A stretch of 40,000 bases of DNA from Glandiceps talaboti (Eukaryota > Hemichordata > Enteropneusta > Spengelidae). Shown here piece by piece: positions 12,964 to 40,000 of the stretch. How positions within the stretch are numbered: position 1 is the first letter of the stretch; every line of letters starts with the position of its first letter. The translations under genes were made by a program, and so were the position numbers. Below the pieces are notes generated by a model. That model did no database searches and was not told the origin of the DNA. It saw only the letters and a program-made list of their open reading frames with translations. The stretch covers positions 29,189,176 to 29,229,175 of the forward strand of contig NC_135550.1 in NCBI RefSeq assembly GCF_964340395.1. Reading direction: 5' to 3'.

Positions 12964-13640
12964 TGGGCCACATAATTAGACATCCACACAAAAAAACAGT
13001 TGGGTTGGGTTGGCACTTTGCTTGCCTTATAAAAAATTGAGTCTAAAAAACAGCTAGGCACTACCTGGAAATTGATAACAATACATTACATGATTATCAT
13101 TCATATGAAAATGCACATAGAAATATATCCAAGAATACTGAAAAAGATCAAAGTACAATTTTCATTTAAACTCTTGGTACAAACTGTGAAGTTGTAATGA
13201 AACCACTAACGGTGACTTTATGGGTGTACATCATACATGTAATGATGAACATTGAAACTACCTTTCAAAGTATTAAATACCCCTTTCTTCCTGATGACAT
13301 GTCATGGTACAAATTGTTCATAATTGAGGAAAAGATATTCATAACTCGCCTCCAACTAAATTTTCATCAAACTCCTGTTTTGGACACGCAAATATGAAGT
13401 TAGCAGCAATTTAGAATACACAAATCTACATCTTTCCTTTTTTCTCTGTCGTTACAATATTGTTGACGTTACATTTCAGAACTGCCAAGTGGCCAAACAT
13501 TAAAAACACACACTGTACTTACGGAAAATGTAGTTTTCGCAGAATTTCTTGACGAACTACACAAAACTAAAGGTTACACAGATGAAGAAGATACCGGATA
13601 TTACAATTTTTCGACCACAACAACTAAGAACCCAAAAACA
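12964..13640 (-). promoter_or_regulatory. STX5: STX5 5' leader with likely non-coding first exon and a short uORF
   Basis: On the minus strand a strong donor (cattttcc|gtaagt, exon end at 13523) suggests a non-coding first exon starting somewhere between about 13530 and 13640. Candidate acceptors lie near 13055-13070, after pyrimidine-rich stretches. A short upstream reading frame, ATG at 12983-12981, codes seven residues and ends in a TGA at 12962-12960 that overlaps the main ATG by two bases. The leader structure is inferred and needs transcript data. Confidence 0.45.
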
Positions 13641-14160
13641 GCACCTAAAATCCCGATATTTTTTCTATAAAAGTGGGGCAACGTATAGACGACTCAGCAC
13701 CGATCTGACGTCACCAAATTTTTTAACGCATGCGTTATAGCTTGCTAAAGAATCATGGGTAAAAGAATGCAAGTTGATGGAAAAAAATAACTTCCGCTTG
13801 CATGTAAAGTACAAATGGTTGATTTTTGGCACATAACACGCATATTGGAGCAAAACTACTTCTAAAATCTATTTGAATTGCTGAATAATAAGTCCGGTAT
13901 TTTAAGAAATGCTTAGATATAAAGAATATTAAGAATAATAGAAACGCCATACTGATAATAATATATTACTTTTTAGAGTTAGATAGGGTAGCTAAAACAT
14001 GCAAATTCAGTGTTTATAACATATAGCACGATTCCCGTAGACTTTCTTCTTGCATCAGCACGGCTGGCGGACGGCTGGGAAAAGGGCTATCACCTACGAA
14101 CACCCGGTACTGAGTGACTGGTTTAACGGTAAGAGGTGGAAACTTGCACAAGCCTCTATC
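13560..14160. promoter_or_regulatory. Bidirectional STX5/MTR promoter region
   Basis: STX5 and MTR are transcribed away from each other from this interval. Visible motifs are a plus-strand TATA box, TATAAAAG (13666-13673); a full palindromic CRE, TGACGTCA (13706-13713); a MARE/AP-1-like GACTCAGCA just before it (13691-13699); and the 14-bp palindrome TAACGCATGCGTTA (13724-13737), whose core resembles the NRF1 site common in animal bidirectional promoters. There is no CpG-island-like composition. Motif identity is read from the sequence; binding and transcription start sites are inferred. Confidence 0.55.
13755..13807 (+). promoter_or_regulatory. Upstream ORFs in the putative MTR leader
   Basis: If MTR transcription starts about 30 bases after the TATA box at 13666, the leader contains an 11-codon uORF. 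Its ATG is at 13755-13757, with A at -3 and G at +4, and its TAA is at 13788-13790. A minimal start-stop ATGTAA follows at 13802-13807. Human MTR is known to carry uORFs that take part in cobalamin-dependent translation control. Whether this stretch is transcribed here is not known. Confidence 0.35.
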
Positions 14161-31672
<17,512 letters not shown>

Positions 31673-34057
31673 ACAGAATGCTGCTTAGTACCCATCATAT
31701 GTTTGTCAGCAGGGCTTACCATTTACAGATATGAAAGGATTTTAATATCAATTTCACAATGTGAAATGTATACAATGCAAATTCAGTCATTTTTTTATCT
31801 CATAATTGTTAAACTTGTAAATATTAAAAATAATAATAACTTGACATCTTGATGTGTGTATCTCCCAAAAAGTGAGTAGTTGTAGATGAACTCTACAGTT
31901 GTAGAATGGTTTAGTTTTTCTTGTAACACTTGTACTAATCTAGTCCTTGCAGTTTTCTAGCTTTCACATGAGTATTTGAACAAAGCTTCAGAAATCAAGT
32001 ATTTTTATTTATTGTTGACTAAAGTCTTTATGTTGAAAACACACCTGTGTTACTAGATGGTGTATTCTGTGGATGTAAATCAATACTTTAGTTTAAATGT
32101 GCCAGTAAATGAAGCTTATCAGGGTGCTCTGAAATTTTAATAGTTTCATTTCCAAGTACATTGTATCAGTTAGAGTACGTGTATTAGACTCAAAACTTCA
32201 AACTTTTCTCACGCTCTTACATACCTTAGCAAATTGGGGAAAACACTTCATGGGTAGTTAGTAAACCTTTGTACTGTCTGTACTGGACATAGGATTGTCA
32301 CTTTATTGATATACACATGTGTAGAAATGGTTCCAATTTGATGTGACATTTATGACCACTCTCTTGCCTGAAAAATGACTAGTGTTGTGATATAGTCCCA
32401 TGTAAGCAATTGTCATTAAGTTTAATTGGACCTTTGTTATCTAGCTGAATTATGGTTAAGTGTGGAGGTTATTAGGGAAAGTTTAATGTGCAAAGGCACA
32501 ATGTACATAATATGTATGAACAGTTCAATATTTATCTAGAAAATGAAAATATTACAGAATATTAGAATTGAAAAAATCATTTGATTGGTTGGACAACAAA
32601 CAATATACTATTCTCGTGTTTATGGCACAGATTATTGCAGTCAAGGTAATCAGGTTGTGCCATGTAGAATGGTAATAATGGACTTGTCCTGTAAAGGGGA
32701 TGGGGGAGGGGACAAGGGTGGGGCATTATGGCACAGATTATTGCAGTCAAGGTAATCAAGTTATGCCATGTAGAATGGTAATAATGGACTTGTCCTGTAA
32801 AGGGGGTGGGTGAGTGGACAAGGGTGGGGCATTATGGCACAGATTATTGCAGTCAAGGTAATCAAGTTATGCCATGTAGAATGGTAATAATGGACTTGTC
32901 CTGTAAAGGGGATGGGTGAGTGGACAAGGGTGGGGCATTATGGCACAGATTTTTGCAGTCAAGGTAATGAAGTTGTACCATGTAGAATGGTAATAGCAGA
33001 CTTGTCCTGTAATGGGGATGGGGTGCTTTTGAGAACAAATTACCAGATATTTGGTCTATGTAAGGAGGACTTGCACAAATTGATGACCTATGGCAGAGTT
33101 GAACATCAGTTATACATAGGGTCCATTTCTGATAAGAAGGGTACATGTAAGGGTAGCTAACACAGAGAGCATTCCAGGAATTTTTTGTATTTTAAACATG
33201 AAGTGCACAATATTGACATTACTGAGCCAAATGCTTGTTCCAGTATAGGCTGTGAAAACATCTTTAGTGTACTTGACAGCAGGTAAGTGTAATACCCAGT
33301 GTATTTATACAGGTTTGTGTCCTCTAGTGGTGGTGTTTTGGATGAAAACATTAGTGTAATAAAATAACAGTTTGTTCTGACTTCTAAAAATACATTATGT
33401 GAACGATGAATATTGTTCATATTTTTATTTATTTCATAAACATCTTATGGTTGAAGTGATTAAAGTGTTCTTGTCACAATAAAATGCTGACCATTTGGTT
33501 GAAAATAATTGGTTTTGCCTGTTTTTAGTCCCTGGAACTTTATATTATTTGAGAGAGCACAATTTTATTTGAACTATTTATTTGTTAATTTCTGTTAAGG
33601 AGGATGTACTTTTCCAAAAGGTGTATCTTTATTTGGATTTTTTTTATATCAGACATATCAGTCACAGTAGTTATCATATTGTGACATTCTGTGTATTATA
33701 ACTTTCTGGTGCAATACAAAACTTTCACTCACTTTAATCTTTTTATATTTTGTTTAGCACTTTAATAATGTAGTGATTAAGTTCTTGTGATATTCTGTGT
33801 ATTGAAAGTCAAACAATAGTGTGTTAGTAATACTGATAACTTTACAAAGTCAAACAATAGTGTGTTAGTAATGCCGATAACATTACAAAATTTCAGTAAA
33901 ATTTAAATTTCATATTGCCAAGTACATTTGTCATCAGTACATGGCATAAGAGGTTTTGTCAGATGTGTAGTATTATTTCAGGTTCCTGTAAGAAAGGTTC
34001 CAATGCATAACATGATGTACATATCTGCTCCAGTGGAATGTCACATCAGGAAATAAA
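31673..34057 (+). other. MTR 3' flank: candidate 3' UTR and poly(A) sites, no gene
   Basis: After the MTR stop the sequence is AT-rich and non-coding. Candidate plus-strand poly(A) signals are ATTAAA at 31823-31828, AATAAA near 33479-33484, and AATAAA at 34052-34057. The 106-bp minisatellite (listed separately) and a 41-bp tandem duplication starting at 33805 and 33846 lie inside. The real cleavage site cannot be decided. Confidence 0.4.
32621..33025 (+). repeat. 106-bp tandem repeat, ~3.8 copies, 3' of MTR
   Basis: Copies start at 32621, 32727, 32833 and 32939 (tatggcacagattattgcag onward). The first three contain a G-rich block such as gggggaggggacaagggtgg. The fourth is truncated and more diverged. 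Confidence 0.9.
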
Positions 34058-34172
34058 GACATTGTTGTTAACTTTGTGTTTTATAGAGTGATTTATTTCA
34101 CTTTCATTATGAGAAAAACTGAGTTAAAACTAGACCTCATTCATTGTTCATTTTCTAGTTCCTTGCAATATC

Positions 34173-34875
34173 GGCAGCCATGTCTTAGAGTTGGCAGCCA
34201 TGTCTTAGAGTTGGCAGCCATGTCTTTGAGTTGGCAGCCATGTCTTTGAGTTGGCAGCCATGTCTTAGAGTTGGCAGCCATGTCTTTGAGTTGGCAGCCA
34301 TGTCTTAGAGTTGGCAGCCATGTCTTTGAGTTGGCAGCCATGTCTTTGAGTTGGAAGCCATGTCTTAGAGTTGGCAGCCATGTCTTTGAGTTGGCAGCCA
34401 TGTCTTAGAGTTGGCAGCCATGTCTTTGAGTTGGAAGCCTTGTCTTTGAGTTGGCAGCCATGTCTTTGAGTTGGAAGCCGTGTCTTTGAGTTGGCAGCCG
34501 TGTCTTTGAGTTGGCAGCCGTGTCTTTGAGTTGGCAGCCGTGTCTTTGAGTTGGCAGCCATGTCTTAGAGTTGGAAGCCTTGTCTTTGAGTTGGCAGCCG
34601 TGTCTTTGAGTTGGCAGCCGTGTCTTTGAGTTGGCAGCCGTGTCTTTGAGTTGGCAGCCATGTCTTTGAGTTGGCAGCCGTGTCTTTGAGTTGGCAGCCG
34701 TGTCTTTGAGTTGGCAGCCGTGTCTTTGAGTTGGCAGCCATGTCTTAGAGTTGGAAGCCTTGTCTTTGAGTTGGCAGCCGTGTCTTTGAGTTGGCAGCCG
34801 TGTCTTTGAGTTGGCAGCCATGTCTTTGAGTTGGCAGCCGTGTCTTTGAGTTGGCAGCCGTGTCTTTGAGTTGGC
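34173..34875. repeat. 20-bp VNTR, ~35 copies, with a 180-bp higher-order duplication
   Basis: The unit is tgtcttWgagttggMagccV. Almost every copy is 20 bases with variation at only three positions. Units at 34501-34620 and 34681-34800 carry the same variant order, so nine-unit blocks of 180 bp were duplicated. Minus-strand frames stay open through it only because the unit lacks stops in most phases; I do not call a protein. Confidence 0.95.
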
Positions 34876-35886
34876 CTAAGAAGTTTATTTGATATCTTTT
34901 GTTTTCCAAGTGCAGTCATGAAATCATATATCTGTTGTGGCTTCAGAAACATCTTATTCTTTTCTTGTTGGTCAGGCAGCAAATTGTTCAAAAGGAATGT
35001 AAAATATAAATGCTACAAAACACTTTATTACAAAAATACATTAAAAGTTTGAATCTTTCAAATTTAGGTTGTGATGGTGTTCAATGTCCAAATTTTCAAA
35101 TCCTAACATGTGAAGAGGTAGTTAAACTACTATACTGATAGAAAGTAAATTCACTCAATATGGGCTGTGATTAATATTGAAGTCTTGAGGCCAAAATTTA
35201 GCATTTTACATACTCCTGTAATGTGTGTAGGTGTAGGCATACTCATTCATTATGACCAGTCTTTGTAGTAGATCACATAAAAATAAATGTTAAAATTTTA
35301 ATATGTCCAATTCTATTCAATAGTCAGCTGAGAAGTGTAATATCAGCCCTGAAGTGAAGTGACAATGTGAAACCAGCTCAATATTCTACACTATAAAATA
35401 TAACAAATAGGTCAAACACCTCACTTTACAGTTATCATAAAACAGAACCAGGCACTGTCAAGGCAACCATCATATTTCTGTTGAAGAGCGCCCCCAATGT
35501 CAATCAGATAAGGTCAAGAATTTTGTAGTTATATTCCATTCACAATACTAGACACCAACACCTGACTTTCAATTATAAATGCAGGAAAAATGCCTGCAGA
35601 CACATAGATCTACCCAAGACCCCCTATACTAGCAAAACAATAAATGACTTGCCGTTTGAATCCAATCCACCAAACAGTATCAGATATGATTGAATTAAAA
35701 AAAATACTGGCTGTCTGATGATAGTTGCCACACAATAAATGCTGCCCTCTATTGGGGACTGTGATGATCAGAAGTAGACAACATTGAAGGCTGACTTGTT
35801 AATTATGTCATGGACATAGTAACCATTTAGTTCAATTACTTACCATTTGAATCCAATCAAGCCTTCAATCACACATACATTTTTAT

Positions 35887-35938
35887 AGGGACTGTGGGTC
35901 ATCCCAAAACAGTCTGTACTGGGGTGACCACAGTCCCT
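35887..35938. repeat. Short hairpin with ~18-bp stem
   Basis: agggactgtgggtcatccc and ggggtgaccacagtccct are near-complementary, around a 15-base loop. Confidence 0.55.
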
Positions 35939-37347
35939 TGAGGAAACAGATATATGATGTCCTCGCGATCAGTCAACATGTGTATAATAAGAATATATAA
36001 CTTGCAGCACAGAATGATCTCTGCATTGAACATTAACAGGGACTTTATTGAAACGCATTATCAAGGAAAAATGAGAAATTAACATTTTCACCCTGGTTAC
36101 ATTAACACAATTTTACTTTTTTCAAAAAAATGTTTGTACATTTGTTATCAATTTAAAATCTGACTTTAAGTTTAAAACTATATTTTTCCATTATGTAAAT
36201 AATTATGGAATATCAAAATATCATAAGCCAAATTACTGGTATAATTCATAATACTGTAGTATCAAGTACCAGTTATAGCAATCTTCAGTTGATCTGTTTT
36301 CTTGTCTGCATATACAGTTAATATACATGTGATAACCTTGATGATTCAAATTATTGCACACAACAAATAAACATATCTATCTGCCTATAAGTATACAAAT
36401 GTAGAACGAGTTGTGACTATTGAAGTTAACATTCAGCTATATATGTTACATGACATAAATTTGAGAAAATATATTTCATTATTTACAAAAGATAAGGCCC
36501 CCCCCCCCAAAAAAAAAAAGAAAAAGAAAGAAAAAAAAAAGAAGTTGTTTCTGGTCAGTGCACGCATCACTTAATTATCCCACATCAGTCTCTTTTTTTT
36601 GTGGTTGTCCAGCCCATGCAGTCTGCAGATCTGTGGGGAAACACAAAAAATAACACTCCCTACTTCAGTGAAGACAACTGCAGAGCCAATCATGAACAAG
36701 CATAGCAAAAGATATCTGCCCTACATACACACTTGCTCTGAAGTACCAAATAAAAAGAACAGTAACTGCCATAGTAGACTGAGTGACAGGTTTGTTGAGA
36801 ATTGAAAAAAAAAATCACATCATTACACCATTTTAGAGACAAAGTGTCCTGACCAGAAACAATTCCTTTTTTGGGGTCAATACATGTTTTCTCTCTTCTG
36901 CTGAAACTAACTTGTTGGTTTCATTCCTGTTTATGAGACTCTGACTTGGGTGCTATATAAATTTTACAATGCTAATACATAGCTGTGTTGCTCACGAATA
37001 GTTTCCAATTCACAATAACATGAAAGATCAAAGGTCATCTGAGGTGAGGCAACAAAGGAAAAAATGAAACAAATATGTGAAATCGCTACTCCAAACTCTT
37101 CAAAATAACATGACTTTTAAAAGAACTGATAAACTACCACCACCAAAAGTCAAAAGAACAGAGACTTTCTGTATTTTACAATGAAATCATCACAAATAAA
37201 ATGATATTATGATCAGCATTGTAAGAAGAAGTGTTACATTTTAATCCTGAAGATAGCTGGTACAGAAAATATTACAATGTTGGTGATATTGTCACATCAG
37301 AAATTAAATATCATGTTTCAGGTAACCGACTTCATCTAGCTTTACAT

Positions 37348-37491
37348 GATTACCATGGTGATATCTAAGCTGTGTGGTCAATTGATTACCATGGTGATAT
37401 CTAAGCTGTGTGGTCAATTGATTACCATGGTGATATCTAAGCTGTGTGGTCAATTGATTACCATGGTGATATCTAAGTTGTGTGGTCAATT
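37348..37491. repeat. 36-bp tandem repeat, 4 copies
   Basis: Copies start at 37348, 37384, 37420 and 37456 (gattaccatggtgatatcta onward). They are nearly identical, so the array is recent. Each copy holds an ATTACCATGGTGAT imperfect palindrome. Confidence 0.9.
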
Positions 37492-38582
37492 GATTGGATT
37501 CATTGTGATGACCAGAAAGACATACATATATGTAAACAACATGATTGAATTCTTAAAAATGAGAGATGCAGAAACCAAATTTTGTTGTACAATACAAAAT
37601 TCCATTAATATTCAAGAGGTAATTTGGTTGAAAATGGAATTTTGCTATATTTCATGTTTGTTTCACTAAATGAAACATCAGATATCATACAATGTATCTG
37701 TCTACATCCAGAATGTAACCATTTCAAATATCACATTAGCCTTGCAGTAACATTGCTGATAATCATGAAGGAGAACTTATATTATTTCAACTTTTATCAT
37801 CCTATTAAAGAAAACTAAATTTTTTAAATAAGATAGTATTCCCTTTGAGGCTTTCTCATACCTCCATCACAGGCATTAAAAAGGGACCTCTTTATGTCAA
37901 CCCTTTATTGTCACCTATGGAAGTTGCCCCTGGGATGATGATACCACTATTAAATGTGAGCTACATTTTGTATTTACAATTCTCAGAAAGATGTATGAAT
38001 CAAGGCTTTCATTTTTAATGAATTTGAATGATGGAATAAATTGATAAATTAGTTTATTGTAGCCATTAAACATATAGGCATGATAAACATTCCCAAAGCA
38101 TAAGTCTGACTAACTTCTGTTCCACTCGCTTCACATGCATTACACTACATAGGTGCGCGTGAGAATTAGTCAACCCTCTAGCTTGGCATGAGGTAAAATG
38201 TCATTGCAGGTACTGAGAATTCACAAACTATTATCTTTTAACCCAAAATTTTCCTGATTTCATGTCACAGTGGCATGAAGGAAATGCACTTTAATATGAT
38301 TTATGGCCATTGGTAAATAGCAATTATAGTGCCAGAAAAAAATACAAATAAAATTAAAATAGTAGATCCAACTTTTCCTTTTGAAGGATAATATTTGACA
38401 ATTATAGGCTCTATTATTTAGGATGACTTTGATAATTTATGTACTGCTAATGGAAACCACTGCAAACAAATTGATATCACCCGAGTATTTTTGCTTCTGA
38501 ATCGATACATATATTGGATCGGATATATATTTTATGTAAGAACAATTCAATGTTCAGAATGTTTGTCTGTCGTAGTTTTCAG

Positions 38583-39458
38583 TTAGTCACTCATCCCAGG
38601 GTCATCACTGATACTGCTCATACTGCTTTCACTACCACTGCTGCTGCTGTCATAGAAATCATCGTCGTCGTCATAATAATCATCATCATCATCTTCCTCC
38701 ATCGGTTCACCTCTCTCACGGGCATCTCTTTTCCACTGAAGCAAGTTATCCCGTATCAGCTGCATGAGATGAGTGGCATCTTTGTAGACCTCGTCCGGGA
38801 GGGTGTCGAGATCGCCGATAGCATTGTCAAAGGCACCATATGCAACTTCGAACGCTTCCGTGTGCTTCTCCTCGATTTCATATATGAACATGGAGAAACA
38901 AAGGGCAACGCCAAGACGGACTGGGTTTGTTGTTGGTAGCTTGAAGTTCGCCAAGTCTGTTGCCTTTTCGTACGCGGATCTACTGGTGGTCTTGTGGCTT
39001 TCCTTAGTGTCACGAGGTGACCACTCCGCCATATAACGATTATAATCTCCCTGCATTTTATGGTAGAAGACTTTGGACTCCTCGTTGGCTTTTGGGATCA
39101 ATCTATCTAGCAAACGGAAAATATCGTTACAAATGTCTGTCAACTCTTTTATAATTTGTTCTTTGTAGGTTCGAATCATTTCAAGTTTTTCTTGATCGCC
39201 CCTCTTTTCTTCTTTCTCTTCAATACTGCTGATAATTTTCCAAGAAGCGCGACGTGCGCCGACGACGTTTTTGTAAGCTATGGCTAACAGACTTCGTTCT
39301 TCTACTTCCATATCGACATTCTCCATATTCGCTACTCGTTTCATCAGATCAACCATTTGATCGTACCTCTCATCAATGTCTGCCTCTTTTGCCATAGCGA
39401 CAAAATCTTCCTTAGTTTCTGGTGGTTGGTCGGGCAATGCTGTCGCCGCTGCCGCCAT
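38583..39458 (-). CDS. Divergent intronless 14-3-3 (epsilon-like) protein
   Basis: One uninterrupted frame of 291 residues. 14-3-3 proteins are dimeric cytosolic adaptors for phospho-Ser/Thr peptides. Family signatures are AYKNVVGARRASW (residues 61-73), KVFYHKMQGDYNRYMAEW (129-146), NPVRLGVALCFSMF (178-191) and LMQLIRDNLLQW (231-242). Ligand residues K63, R70, R141, Y142 and N238 are kept. The Asn that normally follows in the LALNFS motif is Cys187. The spacing EKEEKRGDQEKLEMIR and ESKVFYHKM favour the epsilon class. An N-terminal extension of about 14 residues and a C-terminal tail of about 45 residues (runs of Asp, three Tyr, then many Ser) make it longer than the usual 245-255. The start ATG (39458-39456) is in a good context (ATGG). 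Lack of introns suggests a retroposed or lineage-specific copy, but the open frame argues that it is functional. Confidence 0.93.
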   Translation of the reverse strand: MAAAATALPDQPPETKEDFVAMAKEADIDERYDQMVDLMKRVANMENVDMEVEERSLLAIAYKNVVGARRASWKIISSIEEKEEKRGDQEKLEMIRTYKEQIIKELTDICNDIFRLLDRLIPKANEESKVFYHKMQGDYNRYMAEWSPRDTKESHKTTSRSAYEKATDLANFKLPTTNPVRLGVALCFSMFIYEIEEKHTEAFEVAYGAFDNAIGDLDTLPDEVYKDATHLMQLIRDNLLQWKRDARERGEPMEEDDDDDYYDDDDDFYDSSSSGSESSMSSISDDPGMSD

Positions 39459-39486
39459 AATTACAGCTGTAAAAGTGTGTTTCGAG

Positions 39487-39540
39487 CGAATTAATCTAGC
39501 GCGTCCTCAGCAGCTATTTATCTGAGCTACTTCCTGGTGT
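39487..39540 (-). promoter_or_regulatory. Compact promoter of the 14-3-3 gene
   Basis: Read on the minus strand, an ETS-like AGGAAGTA (39535-39528) is followed by a TATA-like ATAAATA (39521-39515). This would set transcription start near 39487, about 30 bases before the ATG. A cttttacag just before the ATG (ending near 39464) could instead be a splice acceptor of a 5' UTR intron. Confidence 0.4.
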
Positions 39541-39549
39541 ATTTCCACG

Positions 39550-39660
39550 AACACAATATTCTCGGGTTACCCATACTCTCGCCGTTGAGGGGGCTCTGCC
39601 TACGAGACGACCGTCTGGGGGAAACGAGATTCCAACCACCCGCGCAGGAAGTAGCCTTTG
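39550..39660. mobile_element. Partial transposon end related to the 11018-12039 element
   Basis: ctcgggttacccatactctc (39561-39580) and ggctctgcctac (39592-39603) line up over about 60 bases with the right end of the intron element, read on the minus strand (tctcggttacccagactctc, then ctctgcctacc). An 11-bp inverted pair gctacttcctg/caggaagtagc (39526-39536 and 39645-39655) flanks it. Confidence 0.5.
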
Positions 39661-39720
39661 GAGCAGTGCATCACGGGGAGTACTTCACGCCCAATACGCT
39701 GAACGATTTGGGTACCTCCC

Positions 39721-39752
39721 GGTGGGTGGGTGGGTGGGTGGTGGGGGAGGGG
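39721..39752 (+). other. (GGGT)n G-quadruplex-forming tract
   Basis: At least five runs of three or more G with one-to-two-base spacers. It lies about 260 bases upstream of the 14-3-3 start codon. Confidence 0.7.
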
Positions 39753-39777
39753 TACCTTTGCTACAGATTATCACTTC

Positions 39778-39778
<1 letters not shown>

Positions 39779-39808
<30 letters not shown>

Positions 39809-39960
39809 TTTGAGATATCTACAGGATTACCCCATTTACAGACACTCTGAAATTGGAAAAGACTAAATAAAAATGCATACAATATTTACAAAACTAGTAA
39901 AAATAGAAATAAAATAAAATAAAATAAAACAAGATAAAATTACTGAAATTTCAAGCGACT
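39779..39960 (-). mobile_element. LINE-like 3' UTR with (AAAT)n tail, minus orientation
   Basis: (TTTA)n at 39779-39811 followed by gagatatctacaggattacc and AT-rich sequence with (AAAAT)n near 39907-39930. This looks like a non-LTR element 3' end read on the minus strand. No coding part is inside the window. Confidence 0.45.
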
Positions 39961-40000
39961 GATATATGATTATTTACAACAAACAGGTCTCGTTAGCCAA

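Larger units (their letters stand above)
34876..38582. other. Intergenic / possible 14-3-3 3' UTR, no gene recognised
   Basis: AT-rich, with only short frames lacking family features. It holds a short hairpin (35887-35938), a C/A homopolymer run (about 36499-36540) and the 36-bp repeat. Minus-strand AATAAA signals for the 14-3-3 gene lie near 38052-38057 and 37903-37908. Confidence 0.45.

Noticed and set aside
34365-34991. 208-codon minus-strand frame with a 20-residue repeat
   Set aside because: It has no ATG at its start, and the frame stays open only because the 20-bp VNTR lacks stops in those phases. There is no unique domain.
37346-37669. Frames with four identical 12-residue repeats
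   Set aside because: They come from the 36-bp tandem repeat, whose length is a multiple of three; there is no other protein feature.

Overview
This is a eukaryotic nuclear window from a bilaterian animal. It is AT-rich, all but one of its genes carry GT-AG introns, and it is full of microsatellites, foldback elements and decayed LINE ends. Frequent motifs such as acatgta, together with the transposon families seen here, suggest a marine invertebrate (lophotrochozoan, hemichordate or cephalochordate). The species cannot be fixed from sequence alone.

Three protein-coding genes can be built completely. (1) Syntaxin-5 (STX5) lies on the minus strand at 7293-12963, with eight coding exons that splice to 347 residues. 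(2) Cobalamin-dependent methionine synthase (MTR) lies on the plus strand at 14161-31672, with 25 coding exons that splice to 1268 residues. (3) An intronless, divergent 14-3-3 epsilon-like gene lies on the minus strand at 38583-39458 (291 residues). All splice phases of the two multi-exon genes were checked by hand and close without a frameshift.

Layout: 1-6800 holds no recognisable gene, only repeats and a LINE 3' end. STX5 follows. A shared intergenic interval of about 0.6 kb (about 13.52-14.16 kb) separates STX5 and MTR head to head and carries a full CRE, an NRF1-like palindrome and a TATA box. MTR fills the next 17.5 kb. From 31.7 to 38.6 kb there are MTR 3' sequences and three minisatellites (106, 20 and 36 bp units). 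The 14-3-3 gene and its short promoter are near the right edge, next to a transposon end and another LINE tail.

The genes have no obvious shared pathway: STX5 is a Golgi/ER Q-SNARE, MTR links the folate and methionine cycles, and 14-3-3 binds phosphoproteins. The most interesting signals are: a conserved-looking dual-start arrangement in STX5 with an N-terminal tetra-arginine; tandem duplications in MTR that copy a splice acceptor (before exon 5) and an exon end plus donor (exon 21); complementary CA and GT tracts flanking MTR exons 12-17; a 14-3-3 protein with an otherwise invariant ligand-contact Asn changed to Cys and a long acidic/serine tail; and several foldback DNA elements. I found no clear sign of a wholly new multi-gene system.
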